64,000 nucleotides of DNA, from assembly GCF_020042665.1 (NCBI RefSeq), contig NZ_CP083376.1, positions 1,648,001 through 1,712,000 of the forward strand, given 5' to 3'. Under the pieces are notes generated by a model. It was not told the DNA's origin and searched no databases. It was given only the letters and a program-made list of their open reading frames with translations. A program made the translations under genes and the position numbers. The stretch's first letter is position 1, and each line of letters opens with the position of its first letter. Origin of the DNA: Pseudoxanthomonas sp. X-1 (lineage in GTDB: Bacteria; Pseudomonadota; Gammaproteobacteria; Xanthomonadales; Xanthomonadaceae). Below, one piece after another: positions 11,431 through 21,337 of this stretch.

Positions 11431-13155
11431 GTGAAACGTTCGAGCCTGTTCGCCGTCGCCCTGACGGTCCTGTTGCCGGTCGCTGCCAGTGCGCAGCAGG
11501 CCACCCATCCGCCCGGCGCGGCGATCGCCTCCGGCCACAAGCTGGCCACCGAGGCCGGCCTCGAGATCATCCGCCAGGGCGGCAACGCCTTCGACGCGGC
11601 GGTGGCGGTTTCCTCCACCCTGGGCGTGGTCGAGCCGATCAGCTCGGGGCTCGGCGGCGGCGGGTTCTTCCTGCTGCACGACGCGAGCACCGGCCAGGAC
11701 ACGATGATCGACGCGCGCGAGACCGCGCCCGAGTCGGCCTCGCCGGACAAGTATCTAGACAAGGACGGCAAGCTCGACCAGTCCAAGTCGATCAACGGTC
11801 CGTGGTCGGCCGGCATCCCCGGCCTGCCGGCGGCGCTGGTGGAACTGGCCGAGAAGCACGGCAAGCTGCCGCTCAGGCAGTCGCTGGCGCCGGCCATCCG
11901 CATCGCCACCGAAGGCTTCCCGGTCTACGACCGCATGGCCCGCGGCTATGCCCAGCGCGCCAAGGAGATGGAGAAGTATCCCGGCACGCGCGAGGTCTAC
12001 CTGCGCGGCGGCAAGCCGATCCAGACCGGCGAGATCTTCAAGCAGCCCGAGCTGGCCCATACCCTGACCCTGCTGGCCGAGAAGGGCCGCGACGGCTTCT
12101 ACAAGGGCGAGACGGCCAGGAAGCTGCTGGCCGGCGTCAAGGCCGCCGGCGGCCAGTGGACGGCGCAGGAGCTGGCCGGCTACCAGGTCAAGACGCGCGC
12201 GCCGATCCAGTTCGACTACAAGGGCTGGAAGATCACCACCGTGCCGCCGCCGTCCTCCGGTGGCATCGCGCTGGCCGAGATCCTGCAGATCGTCGAGGGC
12301 TACGACCTCAAGGCGATGGACCCGGCCCACCGCACCCACCTGGTGGTCGAGGCCATGCGCCGCGCCTACCGCGACCGCACCTTCTTCCTGGGCGATCCGG
12401 ATTTCACCACCATTCCGCAGAAGGTCCTGCTGAGCAAGGACTACGCGCTGGGGCTGCGTTCGACCATCAACCCGGACAAGGCCACGCCCAGCGATCTGCT
12501 CTCGGGCAACCCGACGCCGCTGGAAGACGACGAGACCACGCACTTCTCGATCATCGACGGCCAGGGCAACCGCGTCGGCGCGACCCAGACGGTCAACCTG
12601 CTGTACGGCTCGGGCCTGATCCCCAAGGGCACCGGCGTGCTGCTCAACGACGAGATGGACGACTTCGCGCTCAAGCCCGGCACGCCCAACGCCTTCGGCG
12701 TGATGGGCTACGAGGCCAACGCGCCCAAGCCGGGCAAGCGCCCCTTGAGCTCGATGACGCCCACCTTCATGGAGAACGCCGACAAGACCATCGTGCTGGG
12801 CACGCCGGGCGGCAGCCGCATCATCACCATGGTGCTGCTGGGCATCCTGGGCTACGACGATGGGCTGAGCGCGCAGCAGGTCGCCGCGTTGCCGCGCTAC
12901 CACCATCAGTGGCTGCCGGATGTCATCGACGCCGAGACCGGTACCTTCTCGGCGGAGACGATCAAGGCGCTGGAGGCGATGGGCCACAAGGTCGAACAGC
13001 CCGGAGACGAGGCCGCCGGCGGTCGCGGTTCCAGCCACGTCTGGGGCAACCTGCAGACGGTGGAATGGGATCGCAAGACCAACACCCTCAGCGGCGGCAG
13101 CGACCCGCGCAATCCGGTCGGCGCCGCGGAGATCCTGACCACGACGGCGCCCTGA
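11431..13155 (+). CDS. ggt: Gamma-glutamyltransferase
   Basis: A 574-residue precursor starting at GTG 11431 with a signal peptide (VKRSSLFAVALTVLLPVAASAQ), so it is periplasmic or secreted. The large-subunit family start is GAAIASGHKLATEAGLEIIRQGGNAFDAAVA. Autocleavage exposes the Thr at about residue 369 in DETTHFSIIDGQGN, the catalytic nucleophile. Also present are RPLSSMTPTF and TPGGSRIITMVLLGIL, which hold substrate. It hydrolyses glutathione and other gamma-glutamyl peptides or transfers the gamma-glutamyl group. The strong CDS start argues against the longer overlapping frame into the ferredoxin gene. A terminator follows. Confidence 0.95.
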   Translation: MKRSSLFAVALTVLLPVAASAQQATHPPGAAIASGHKLATEAGLEIIRQGGNAFDAAVAVSSTLGVVEPISSGLGGGGFFLLHDASTGQDTMIDARETAPESASPDKYLDKDGKLDQSKSINGPWSAGIPGLPAALVELAEKHGKLPLRQSLAPAIRIATEGFPVYDRMARGYAQRAKEMEKYPGTREVYLRGGKPIQTGEIFKQPELAHTLTLLAEKGRDGFYKGETARKLLAGVKAAGGQWTAQELAGYQVKTRAPIQFDYKGWKITTVPPPSSGGIALAEILQIVEGYDLKAMDPAHRTHLVVEAMRRAYRDRTFFLGDPDFTTIPQKVLLSKDYALGLRSTINPDKATPSDLLSGNPTPLEDDETTHFSIIDGQGNRVGATQTVNLLYGSGLIPKGTGVLLNDEMDDFALKPGTPNAFGVMGYEANAPKPGKRPLSSMTPTFMENADKTIVLGTPGGSRIITMVLLGILGYDDGLSAQQVAALPRYHHQWLPDVIDAETGTFSAETIKALEAMGHKVEQPGDEAAGGRGSSHVWGNLQTVEWDRKTNTLSGGSDPRNPVGAAEILTTTAP

Positions 13156-13180
13156 AGATCGGCGACGTCGTGCGATGAGG

Positions 13181-13212
13181 AAGGCGACGCGGCTGCGTCG
13201 CCTTCTTCGCTT
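13181..13212 (+). terminator. Intrinsic terminator after ggt
   Basis: A 10-bp stem aaggcgacgc / gcgtcgcctt with a 4-base loop followed by the T-rich tail cttcgctt. Confidence 0.7.
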
Positions 13213-13259
13213 CCGGCGCGCGAGGCGCCGTGCAACACAGCCTTCGGGAGGAGGCAGGC

Positions 13260-14153
13260 ATGAAACTCTGGTCGATCCTGGGCAATTCGCAGAAGCTCGA
13301 TGGCGGGGCGATGTTCGGCAACGCGCCGCGCGCGCTGTGGGCGCGCTGGGTGGAGCCCGATGCGGGCAACCGCATCGCCCTGGCCTGTCGCGCGCTGCTG
13401 GTCGAGGACCTCGACGGCAGGACGGTGCTGTTCGAGACCGGCATCGGCGCGTTCTTCGAGCCGAAACTGCGTGAGCGCTATGGCGTGGTCGAACCGGAGC
13501 ATGTGCTGCTCGACTCCCTGGCGCGCGCCGGCTTCTCGCACGAGGACATCGACGTGGTGGTGCTGAGCCACCTGCACTTCGACCATGCCGGCGGCCTGTT
13601 GGCGCCGTGGCAGGAAGGCCGGCCCCCTGCGCTGCTGTTCCCCAAGGCGACCTTCGTGGTCGGCGCGGCGCACTGGCAGCGGGCGCGGGCGCCGCATCCG
13701 CGCGACCGGGCCAGCTTCATCCCCGAGCTGCCCGGCCTGCTGGAGGCCAGCGGCCGGCTGGAGCTGGTGGAGGGCCCGCATGCGCGGGCGCTGGGCGAGG
13801 CGGTGCGCTTCACCTTCAGCGATGGCCACACGCCCGGGCTGATGCTGGCCGAGATCGTCGGCGCGCAGCGCGACGCGCAGGGACGGGCGCACGGCGGGGT
13901 GGCCTTCTGCGCCGACCTGATCCCGGGGCGCTTCTGGGTGCACGTGCCGATCACGATGGGCTACGACCGCAATGCCGAACTGCTGATCGACGAGAAGCGC
14001 GCCTTCCTGGACGATGCGCTGGCGCGCGGGGTGCGGCTGTTCTTCACCCACGACACCGACTGCGCCCTGGCCCAGGTCACCCGCGACGCGCAGGGCCGCT
14101 TCGGCACCGCGCACGAGGTGGCCGAACTCCACGCCAGGCCGCTGGCGGCCTGA
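13260..14153 (+). CDS. MBL-fold metallo-hydrolase
   Basis: A 297-residue protein starting [20 protein letters not shown], with the ribosome binding site ggaggaggc just upstream. The metallo-beta-lactamase signature HLHFDHAGG is at about residues 104-112. Further metal-site histidines are in [10 protein letters not shown] and FFTHDTDC, and CADLIPG supplies the bridging Asp. There is no signal peptide, so it is cytosolic. The GGAMFGNAP start resembles lactonase-like or PqsE-like MBL proteins, but the substrate cannot be read from sequence. It stands alone between the ggt terminator and a repeat. Confidence 0.87.
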   Translation: MKLWSILGNSQKLDGGAMFGNAPRALWARWVEPDAGNRIALACRALLVEDLDGRTVLFETGIGAFFEPKLRERYGVVEPEHVLLDSLARAGFSHEDIDVVVLSHLHFDHAGGLLAPWQEGRPPALLFPKATFVVGAAHWQRARAPHPRDRASFIPELPGLLEASGRLELVEGPHARALGEAVRFTFSDGHTPGLMLAEIVGAQRDAQGRAHGGVAFCADLIPGRFWVHVPITMGYDRNAELLIDEKRAFLDDALARGVRLFFTHDTDCALAQVTRDAQGRFGTAHEVAELHARPLAA

Positions 14154-14213
14154 GCCGCAAGTGGACGCTCCCGGTGGGAACCCGCTCGGGGCTGCACGGG
14201 CGGGTGCTGTTTG

Positions 14214-14299
14214 GTGGGAGCCGCCATGGCGACGATGAGGATTTACCGGTAAAGCCCATCGCCGCCATTGGCCAAAAAGGCCACAAGGGCGGCTCCCAC
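14214..14299. repeat. GTGGGAGCCGCC palindromic repeat, copy 1
   Basis: Starts gtgggagccgccatggcgac and ends gggcggctcccac, forming a long imperfect inverted repeat with internal cggtaaagcccatcgccgcc. Related copies are at 14764-14850 and 63566-63632. It lies in the convergent gap between the MBL gene and psiF. Confidence 0.85.
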
Positions 14300-14337
14300 A
14301 CTTGTCTACCTTGTCCGCGCCGCCTGGGCGCGAATCA

Positions 14338-14631
14338 CTAGCTCTTCTTGAGACAGCTGGACATGAAGGTCTTGCGCGCGTCGCCGGCGAGCTTCTTCGC
14401 CGAGGCGTCGGCGTTGCAGGACTTCATGCGCTCCTGCGGCGTGGCGGCGGCCGCGGCCGGCTTGGCGCTCAGGCAGGCCTTCTGCGCCGCCTTGTAGTCC
14501 TCGCCCTTCTTGCCCTTGTTCTGGGCCGAGCACTCGGCCATGCGGGTCTGGGAACTCGATTGCGCGGCAAGGGCATTGGCGCTCACGGCGCCGGCCAGCA
14601 GCGCGCAGGCCAGCAGGATCGAACGGGTCAT
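14338..14631 (-). CDS. psiF: PsiF-repeat exported protein
   Basis: A 97-residue protein starting MTRSILLACALLAGAVSANA, with a signal peptide cleaved near ANALA. The mature part carries two PsiF repeats: TRMAECSAQNKGKKGEDYKAAQKACLSAK and ERMKSCNADASAKKLAGDARKTFMSSCLKKS, each with paired cysteines. In E. coli psiF is induced by phosphate starvation; the biochemical role is unknown. The protein is periplasmic. It is flanked on both sides by copies of the GTGGGAGCCGCC repeat. No Pho box was evident to me upstream. Confidence 0.85.
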   Translation of the reverse strand: MTRSILLACALLAGAVSANALAAQSSSQTRMAECSAQNKGKKGEDYKAAQKACLSAKPAAAAATPQERMKSCNADASAKKLAGDARKTFMSSCLKKS

Positions 14632-14763
14632 GGCGTGGCTCTCCGAAAGGGAAGATGGGTGACGCGGGCGGATCCTACGCCCGGCCCCGGTGCCGATGTG
14701 TGGCAGCGCTGCGACATGGGGCAGGGAGGGCTGAGCGGCGTTCAGCCACCTGTTTCCTGCTCG

Positions 14764-14850
14764 GCGGGAGCCGCCCTTGTGGCCTTTTCGGCCAATGGCG
14801 GCGATGGGGCCTTCCCGGCAAAGCCCCATCGCCGCCGTGACGGCTCCCAC
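14764..14850. repeat. GTGGGAGCCGCC palindromic repeat, copy 2
   Basis: Starts cgggagccgcccttgtggcc and ends gtgacggctcccac, with internal ggcggcgatgggg pairing with ccccatcgccgcc. It lies between upp and psiF, both on the minus strand. Confidence 0.85.
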
Positions 14851-14877
14851 GGGGCAGGTGCCCGGCCGGGCCGCCGG

Positions 14878-15510
14878 TCAGCCCACGCGCGTGCCGAAGA
14901 TGCGGTCGCCGGCGTCGCCGAGGCCCGGCAGGATGTAGCCCTTCTCGTTGAGATGGTCGTCGATGGCGGCTGTGTAGACCTCCACGTCCGGGTGCGCGGC
15001 CTCCAGGGCCTTGAGGCCCTCGGGCGCGGCGACCAGGAAGATGCCCTTGATGCGGCGCGCGCCGGCGCGCTTGAGCATGTCGATGGTGGCGATCAGCGTG
15101 CCGCCGGTGGCCAGCATCGGGTCCAGGATCAGCGCGTCGCGCTCTTCCAGGCGGCCGGTCAGGCGCTCGAAGTAGGGCACCGGCTGCAGGGTCTCCTCGT
15201 CGCGCTGCAGGCCGACCACGCTCACGCGCGCGGCCGGGATCAGCGCCAGCACGCCGGGCAGCATGCCCAGCCCCGCGCGCAGGATCGGCACCAGGGTGAT
15301 CTTGGCGCCGGCGATCTTCTGCACCTCCACCGGGCCGGCCCAGCCCTGCATGGTCTCGGTCTCGGTGTGCAGATCGGCGGTGGCCTCGTAGGCCAGCAGC
15401 GTGCCCAGTTCGGTGACCAGCTCGCGGAAGCCCTTGGTGCTCAGGGACGCATCGCGCAGCAGGCCGATCTTGTGGCGGACCAGGGGGTGGCGGACTTCGA
15501 CGGTTTTCAT
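14878..15510 (-). CDS. upp: Uracil phosphoribosyltransferase Upp
   Basis: A 210-residue pyrimidine-salvage enzyme converting uracil and PRPP to UMP. The start [20 protein letters not shown] is the family start. The PRPP-binding loop is [20 protein letters not shown], and ILRAGLGM and the C-terminal [15 protein letters not shown] complete the uracil and PRPP site. It is divergent from the TonB receptor gene across a 197-bp gap. Confidence 0.97.
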   Translation of the reverse strand: MKTVEVRHPLVRHKIGLLRDASLSTKGFRELVTELGTLLAYEATADLHTETETMQGWAGPVEVQKIAGAKITLVPILRAGLGMLPGVLALIPAARVSVVGLQRDEETLQPVPYFERLTGRLEERDALILDPMLATGGTLIATIDMLKRAGARRIKGIFLVAAPEGLKALEAAHPDVEVYTAAIDDHLNEKGYILPGLGDAGDRIFGTRVG

Positions 15511-15707
15511 GTGTGGCAGTGAGCGAAGGCGGGCGGGCCAGTGTGCCGCATCGCCCGCGTACTGGCCCAGTCGCGGGCGCGTCGGGGCCTCCCGGCGCTG
15601 CGCGCCGGAAGGTGACCGCCCCGTCACTTTGCCGCATGTGTCACGGTGCGGAAATCTGGTCGCAATACCGTGCCGCCCCATCTTTGTTCGTTGGGGAACG
15701 ACACACC

Positions 15708-18257
15708 GTGTTGACGCGCCATCGCCTCGCCTGCGCCATCTCGCTCACCCTGTCCGCGCTGGTGGTCCCGCCCGTGCTGGCCGGTTCCGCCGCCGATGCT
15801 CCGGCCGCGTCCGCGCCTGCGGCCGAGGCCACCACGCTGGACCGGCTGGTGGTTCGCCCACAGCTTGAGGCGCAGGTCCGCGCGATCGACCTCAAGCGCG
15901 ACAGCAACGCCATCCTCGACGCGGTCGCCGCGGACGATGTGGGCGACTACCCCGACCAGAACGTGGCCGAGTCGGTCTCGCGCCTGCCGGGCGTCAGCGT
16001 CACCCGCGACCAGGGCGAGGGCCGCTACGTGGTCGTGCGCGGCCTGGACGCGGCGCTCAACAGCGTCACCATCGACGGCATTGCCATCGGCACGACCGAG
16101 AGCGACAACCGCGCCACGCCGCTGGACCTGATCCCGTCCGATTCGACCGAACGCCTGAAGGTCGTCAAGTCGCCGACGCCTGACATGCCGGGCGATTCGA
16201 TCGGCGGGGCGATCGAGGTCGAATCGGCCTCGGCCTTCGACCGCGAGGGCCGCAGCCTGCGCGGCAGGCTCGAGGCCGATCACCAGCAGCTCAGCGGGCA
16301 TACCAGCCCGCGGGCCGCCTTCAACTACAGCGAGCGCTTCGCCGAGGACACCTTCGGCGTGGCGCTGGGCCTGAACTACCAGAACCGCAGGTTCGAGTCG
16401 GACAACACCGAAGGGGAGTACGACGCGCTGGACAACGGCGACTTGTTCATGGTCCAGCAGCAGCGCCGCAAGTACTCCATCGAGCGCAAGCGCTGGGGCG
16501 CCAACCTCAACCTGGACTGGCGCCCTGACACGGACAACCGCTATTACCTGCGCACGCTCTACAGCGACTACCAGGATGCCGAGACCCGGCAGAACACCGT
16601 CATCGACTTCGACCCGGACACCGTCGTGGCCCGGGGCGACGGCACCTACCTGGCGCCGGTGGACGACCTGAGCAAGCGCGTGCGCTTCCGCACCAAGAAG
16701 GAGAACACCGCCGCCGCCAGCTTCGGCGGCGAGAACCGGCTGAGCGGTGCGGTGCTGGACTACCAGCTTGGCTACACCAAGACCGAGGAGCGCGTGCCCG
16801 ACGAGCAGGAGGCCCGCTTCAAGATCACCAAGGCTGCCAAGAAGGGGCTGACGGCCAGCATCGACCAGACCGACCGCCTGCCGGACATCGACTTCTCCAG
16901 CGAGCGCTGGGCCGACAACGCCAACTACGCCTTCAACAAGTGGGTGCTTTCGCCGGGCAGCACGGACGACAAGGAGGTCAGCGCCAAGATCAACGCGCGC
17001 TTCGACGGCGACCACGCCAGCTACAAGCTGGGCCTGCTCGGTCGTTTCCGCGACCGCGATGTGGACAAGAACGAGCCTGAGCTGTCCAAGGGCCCGGCCA
17101 TCGACCCGACCACGTGGACGGTCGCCGCGCCGGAGCATCGCCACAACAGCCTGGGCCAGGCGCTGAGCTCCTCGGCCATGCGTGCGTACTGGGCGCAGAA
17201 CGGCGCGCGCTACAGCGTTGCCGACGGCGATGTGGCCAGCAACGCGATCGCCGCGCTGGCCGAGGACTACACCTCCAAGGAAGACATCCTGGCCGCCTAC
17301 GCCATGGGCACCTGGGACATCGGCGCGCTGCGCGTGATCGCCGGCGTGCGCGCGGAGAACACCAGCTTCACCGCCACCGGCAACCGCATCGAGATCCAGG
17401 ACGACGGAACCTTCGCCACGTCGCTGAAGGCGCACCGCAGCTACACCAACGTGCTGCCGGGTCTGCACCTGCGCTGGGACGGCGGTGAGGGCTGGACGCT
17501 GCGCGCGGCGTTGAACAAGACCGTCTCGCGGCCCGGGTTCGGCCAGATCGCCCCGCACGCGACGATCAACCGCGACGACGAGGAGGTCGAGCTGGGCAAT
17601 CCCGACCTCGATCCCTACGTGTCGACCAACCTGGACCTGTCGTTCGAGAAGTACCTGGGGCAGAGCGGCATCGTTTCGCTGGGGCTGTTCCGCAAGTGGA
17701 TCGACGGCTATATCGTCGACACGGTCAGCAACAACGACCCGGCCTACGCCGGCTTCGACGTCACGCGCGCCATCAACGGCGACAACGCCAAGGTGCTGGG
17801 CGCCGAGTTCAACTACCAGCAGCAGCTCGACTTCCTGCCCGAGGGTTGGAACGGCCTGCTGGTCGGTGCCAGCGGCACCTGGCTGGATACCGACTTCGAT
17901 CCTGGCGTGGCCACGCGCCAGGGCGAGGACTTCATGCTGCCGCGCGCCTCCCGTCATGTGTACAGCGGCTACCTGGGCTACGAGAAGTACGGTGTGTCCG
18001 CGCGCGTGTCGGCGGTGTACCGCAGCGCGTACCTGGACGAGCTCGGCGGCTCGGCGCCATACGATATCTACGTGGCCCCGAACACGCAGCTGGACTTCGG
18101 CCTGGACGTGCAGCTGAGCGACAGCGTGCAGCTGTTCTTCGATGCCTCCAATCTGCTGGACAAGCCGCTGGAGCGCTACCAGGGCGATCGCGCCCATACC
18201 CAGCAGTTCGAGGAATACGGCCGCAGCTTCGCGGTCGGCCTGAAGGTGAAGCTGTGA
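15708..18257 (+). CDS. TonB-dependent receptor, probable phytate or phosphate-compound uptake
   Basis: An 849-residue outer-membrane receptor. The start is GTG 15708 or the adjoining TTG 15711, giving the signal peptide [27 protein letters not shown] TonB-box-like stretch LDRLVVRP follows, then the plug domain ([48 protein letters not shown]). The rest is a 22-strand-type barrel with alternating aromatic and charged residues ending [12 protein letters not shown]. The barrel loops resemble the large Xanthomonas receptor class. The stop codon overlaps the phytase start by one base, so the two proteins are translationally coupled. This suggests that it imports myo-inositol phosphates or products released by the phytase. 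The ligand is inference. Confidence 0.9.
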   Translation: MLTRHRLACAISLTLSALVVPPVLAGSAADAPAASAPAAEATTLDRLVVRPQLEAQVRAIDLKRDSNAILDAVAADDVGDYPDQNVAESVSRLPGVSVTRDQGEGRYVVVRGLDAALNSVTIDGIAIGTTESDNRATPLDLIPSDSTERLKVVKSPTPDMPGDSIGGAIEVESASAFDREGRSLRGRLEADHQQLSGHTSPRAAFNYSERFAEDTFGVALGLNYQNRRFESDNTEGEYDALDNGDLFMVQQQRRKYSIERKRWGANLNLDWRPDTDNRYYLRTLYSDYQDAETRQNTVIDFDPDTVVARGDGTYLAPVDDLSKRVRFRTKKENTAAASFGGENRLSGAVLDYQLGYTKTEERVPDEQEARFKITKAAKKGLTASIDQTDRLPDIDFSSERWADNANYAFNKWVLSPGSTDDKEVSAKINARFDGDHASYKLGLLGRFRDRDVDKNEPELSKGPAIDPTTWTVAAPEHRHNSLGQALSSSAMRAYWAQNGARYSVADGDVASNAIAALAEDYTSKEDILAAYAMGTWDIGALRVIAGVRAENTSFTATGNRIEIQDDGTFATSLKAHRSYTNVLPGLHLRWDGGEGWTLRAALNKTVSRPGFGQIAPHATINRDDEEVELGNPDLDPYVSTNLDLSFEKYLGQSGIVSLGLFRKWIDGYIVDTVSNNDPAYAGFDVTRAINGDNAKVLGAEFNYQQQLDFLPEGWNGLLVGASGTWLDTDFDPGVATRQGEDFMLPRASRHVYSGYLGYEKYGVSARVSAVYRSAYLDELGGSAPYDIYVAPNTQLDFGLDVQLSDSVQLFFDASNLLDKPLERYQGDRAHTQQFEEYGRSFAVGLKVKL

Positions 18258-19429
18258 TGGCCGCCGTCCGCCTGCCGCGCGGCGCGGCCGCGCTGGCGAT
18301 CGCGTGCGCGCTGCTGTCGGCCTGCGACCCAGCGCCGGTCGCAGCGCCTGCCGCCTCCGCGCCGCCAACCACGTCCGCGACAAGCGACCGCGAACCCGAC
18401 GAAGCCGGCACCGGCGATCCACTGCTGGCCACGGCCAACGTGCCGCACCAGGTGGTGACCGAGGCCTTCGTCACCGCCGCCACGCCGCAGGACAATCTGG
18501 ATTCGCCGGCGGTGTGGGCCGCCCCGGATGGCGCGCGCTGGGTCATCACCACCGCCAAGAAGACCGGTGAGCTGGTGGTGTTCGACGGCGACACCGGCAA
18601 GCGTCTGCGCACCGTCGCCGCCAAGGGCGCCGCGCCGGGCCAGCTGGATCGGCCCAACGGGGTGTCGGTGGTGGGCGACCTGGCGCTGGTGGTCGAACGC
18701 GACAACCACCGCGTGCAGGCGTTCTCGCTGCCGGACTTCAAGTCGGTGGCGGTGTTCGGCAGCGAGGAGCTCAAGAAACCCTACGGCCTGTGGGCGCACC
18801 CCAAGGACGAAGGCATCGAGGTCATCGTCAGCGACAACTACATGCTGGGCGCCGACGAGGACACCGTGCCGCCGCTGGCGCAGCTGGGGCAGCGCTTCCG
18901 CCGCTACCAGCTCAGCCGCGAAGGCGGGCAGTGGCAGGCGACCCTGCGCCAGACCTTCGGCGACACCGCGCAGGAGGGCGCGATCCGCATCGCCGAGTCG
19001 GTCTATGGCGACGCGGACAACGACCGCCTGCTGCTGGCCGAGGAGGACGTGCCCACCGGCACGCGCCTGCGCGAGTACCGGCTCTCCGACGGCACCTACA
19101 CCGGCCGCGACATCGGCGCGGGGCTGTACAAGGCGCAGGCCGAGGGCATCGCGCTGCTGGCCTGCGCGGATGGCGGCGGCTACTGGATCGGCACCGACCA
19201 GTTCAAGGACCGCAGCCTGTTCCATGTGTTCGATCGCAGGACGCTGCGGCACCTGGGCGCCTTCGCCGGGCAGGTCACGGCCAACACCGACGGGGTGTGG
19301 ATGGACGCGCGCGGCGATGCGCGCTTCCCGCAGGGCGCGTTCTATGCGCTGCACGACGACCAGGCGGTGGCCGCGTTCGACTGGCGCGACATCGCCAAGG
19401 CGCTGGCGCTGCCGGCCTGCAAGTCCTAG
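18257..19429 (+). CDS. Beta-propeller phytase, lipoprotein
   Basis: A 390-residue protein starting [20 protein letters not shown] with lipobox LLSAC (Cys about 23) and a Pro/Ala/Thr linker, so it is probably attached to the outer membrane. The propeller begins TPQDNLDSPAVWAAPDGARW, the calcium and phosphate-site motif of beta-propeller phytases, followed by repeated blades (KTGELVVFDGDTGK, GQLDRPNGVSVVGDLALVVERDN, GLWAHPKDEGIEVIVSDNYM, ANTDGVWMDARGDARFPQG). These enzymes strip phosphate from phytate in a calcium-dependent reaction. It is coupled to the TonB receptor just upstream, which fits an uptake module for plant-derived phosphate. Confidence 0.88.
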   Translation: MAAVRLPRGAAALAIACALLSACDPAPVAAPAASAPPTTSATSDREPDEAGTGDPLLATANVPHQVVTEAFVTAATPQDNLDSPAVWAAPDGARWVITTAKKTGELVVFDGDTGKRLRTVAAKGAAPGQLDRPNGVSVVGDLALVVERDNHRVQAFSLPDFKSVAVFGSEELKKPYGLWAHPKDEGIEVIVSDNYMLGADEDTVPPLAQLGQRFRRYQLSREGGQWQATLRQTFGDTAQEGAIRIAESVYGDADNDRLLLAEEDVPTGTRLREYRLSDGTYTGRDIGAGLYKAQAEGIALLACADGGGYWIGTDQFKDRSLFHVFDRRTLRHLGAFAGQVTANTDGVWMDARGDARFPQGAFYALHDDQAVAAFDWRDIAKALALPACKS

Positions 19430-19460
19430 CGTCCTGTCGTATCGGCTTTCTTCGAAAGGA

Positions 19461-19547
19461 GCAGCGGTCCAGCGGGCAGTGGCCGCTTGTCCCTCGATCG
19501 GGGCTGCCCTGATTCGGGCGCTCGGGGTCCGCCCGCCGGCCCGCTGC
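19461..19547. repeat. 137-bp palindromic element family, shortened copy A
   Basis: Left arm gcagcggtccagcgggcagt, right arm gcccgccggcccgctgc, with the internal ctgattcgggcgctcggggtcc shared with the other copies. It lacks much of the internal hairpin. It lies in the convergent gap between the phytase and aminotransferase genes. Confidence 0.8.
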
Positions 19548-19622
19548 CGCGCGCGCCCTGCCTGGGGCGTCGGGTCGAACGTCGCAAGAAACCCCGATCC
19601 ATCCGTCGAAGTGCCAGACAAG

Positions 19623-19644
19623 AAGGCCCGCTTGCGCGGGCCTT
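19623..19644. terminator. Convergent terminator hairpin
   Basis: A 9-bp stem aaggcccgc / gcgggcctt with a 4-base loop. It lies between the convergent phytase and aminotransferase genes and may serve both; T-tracts are short on both sides. Confidence 0.65.
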
Positions 19645-19667
19645 CCTGCTGCATCGGGCCTGGCGGA

Positions 19668-21167
19668 TCAGGCCGCCTGCGCCTGCTGCTGGCGCGGCCC
19701 CTCGCGCAGGGCCTGGCCGACCATCGACACCAGTAGGTCCAGTTCGTCCGCATCCATCAGGAAATGCGGAGTGAAGCGCAGCGAGTTGGCGCCGCCGTGG
19801 ATCACGTTGAGTCCGCGCATGCGCAGCCATTCCTCGGTCGAGCCGGCGCCGTAGCACTTGAACTGCGGCGCCAGTTCGCACGAGAACAGCAGGCCGGTGC
19901 CCTGCACGTTGGTGATCAGCCCGCCCAGTTCGGCCCGGAGCTGTTCAAGCTTGGCCACGGCCTGCGCGCCGCGCGTGCGGATGTTCTCGCGCACCTGCGG
20001 GGTGAGCAGGGCCAGCGTGGCGCAGGCGGTCTCCAGGGCGCGCGGATTGCTGGTCATGGTGTTGCCGTACACGCCCTTGCGGTACAGGCGCGCGGCGTGC
20101 TCGGTCACCGCCAGCACCGACAGCGGGTACTGGGCGGCGTTGAGCGCCTTGGAATAGGTCTCCATGTCCGGCGCTTCCAGGCCCTCGAAGCCCGGGTAGT
20201 CCACCACCGACAGCACGCCATGCGCGCGCAGGCCGGCCTGGATCGAGTCGACCAGCAGCAGGCTGCCGTGGGCGCGGGTGAGCTCACGCGCGGCGGCGTA
20301 GAAGGCCGGCGGCAGCGCGCGGCCCGGGTCGCCTTCGCCCATGACCGGCTCCAGGAACACCGCCTCGATGAACCAGCCGTTCGCCTGCGCATCGGCGAAC
20401 ACCTTGCGCAGGGCCGCCTCGTCGTAGGGCGGCACGGCGATCACCGAATCCTCGCCGCGATAGCTGGCCAGGTGCTGGGTATAGGCCTTGCGGCTGGAAT
20501 CCGAGTACAGCCCGGGGCGGTCGGTGCGCCCGTGGAAACTGCCCTTGACCACCACGCGCTTGATGGTGGCGCCGGCGTGGCGCGCGCCCGGGTCGGTCAT
20601 CAGCTTGGCGTTGATGTCGGCGATGCGCGCGGCCAGGCCGACCGACTCCGAACCCGAGTTCAGGCACAGGAACTTCGCGTACGGGCAGCCCTCGGCGCGG
20701 GTGTGGCCGATCTCGGCGCGCAGGGCCGCATCGAAGCGCAGCTGCGAGAGGCTGGGCGTCATGATGTTGGCCATCGCCTGCGGCTGGGCCATGGCCGCCA
20801 GCACCGCATCGGGCGTGTGGCCGAAGCCGATCATCCCGTAGCCGCCGGCGTCGTAGAGCACCGCACCCTTCAGCGTGACCACCCAAGGGCCGCACGCGGC
20901 CAGGGCGATATAGGGGTTCACCGCATCGTCGGCATAGAAGTTGACGTAGCCCGCCTGCACGCGCGCGACCTGGTCGGCCTCGTCCAGGTCCAGCAGCGCA
21001 TCGAACGTGTCCTCCAGCGCGGCGAACTGCGCGGCGGCCGCGGCGATGGCGCGGCCCAGGTCCGGGTGGCCGGGCGCCAGTCGCGCCAGGGTGGCCTCGT
21101 CCAGGCCTTCGGTCTGGCGGGCGCCGGCACGGGCGCGCAGCGGGGCGAGGGGAGCGGTCACGGACAT
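19668..21167 (-). CDS. Class III PLP-dependent aminotransferase
   Basis: A 499-residue enzyme starting MSVTAPLAPLRARAGARQTE, preceded by the ribosome binding site aaggaga. The fold-type I landmarks are present: NPYIALAACGPWVVTLKGAVLYD, CLNSGSESVGLAARIADIN, SFHGRTDRPGLYSD, AVFLEPVMGEGDPGRALPP and LLLVDSIQAGLRAHGVLS. The PLP lysine is in DMETYSKALNAAQYPLSVL, where the usual GGG after the lysine is replaced by NAAQ. The small domain ends TGLLFSCELAPQF and NSLRFTPHFLMDADE. The substrate is unknown; the divergent Lrp-type regulator points to an amino acid or diamine. The 499-residue length exceeds the usual 430 because of an N-terminal extension. Confidence 0.88.
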   Translation of the reverse strand: MSVTAPLAPLRARAGARQTEGLDEATLARLAPGHPDLGRAIAAAAAQFAALEDTFDALLDLDEADQVARVQAGYVNFYADDAVNPYIALAACGPWVVTLKGAVLYDAGGYGMIGFGHTPDAVLAAMAQPQAMANIMTPSLSQLRFDAALRAEIGHTRAEGCPYAKFLCLNSGSESVGLAARIADINAKLMTDPGARHAGATIKRVVVKGSFHGRTDRPGLYSDSSRKAYTQHLASYRGEDSVIAVPPYDEAALRKVFADAQANGWFIEAVFLEPVMGEGDPGRALPPAFYAAARELTRAHGSLLLVDSIQAGLRAHGVLSVVDYPGFEGLEAPDMETYSKALNAAQYPLSVLAVTEHAARLYRKGVYGNTMTSNPRALETACATLALLTPQVRENIRTRGAQAVAKLEQLRAELGGLITNVQGTGLLFSCELAPQFKCYGAGSTEEWLRMRGLNVIHGGANSLRFTPHFLMDADELDLLVSMVGQALREGPRQQQAQAA

Positions 21168-21265
21168 CGGCAGGTCTCCTTGGGCGAACGGACGGAATGA
21201 CGCAGCGCAGCAGCGCGAAGCGCCAGGGGACACACGGGTATGGCTGCATTATTGGAGCAACGACC

Positions 21266-21276
21266 GTCGATTCGAC
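21266..21276. promoter_or_regulatory. Candidate Lrp operator half region 1
   Basis: A perfect palindrome gtcga-t-tcgac lies mid-way in the 170-bp divergent region between the aminotransferase and Lrp genes. It shares the GTCG/CGAC core with the palindrome at 21308-21322. Confidence 0.45.
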
Positions 21277-21307
21277 AGGTATGATCCTGGCGAATCCACT
21301 GGTTTTT

Positions 21308-21322
21308 TCGTCGTATCGACGA
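21308..21322. promoter_or_regulatory. Candidate Lrp operator half region 2
   Basis: A perfect palindrome tcgtcg-tat-cgacga, 16 bp upstream of the Lrp ATG. Lrp/AsnC regulators usually bind such short inverted repeats in multiples and often control the divergent neighbour. Confidence 0.5.
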
Positions 21323-21337
21323 TGGGAGCTGCGCACA

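Noticed and set aside
15624..18422. 932-codon minus-strand frame opposite the TonB receptor
   Set aside because: It is an antisense shadow of a well-supported gene and shows no family motif.
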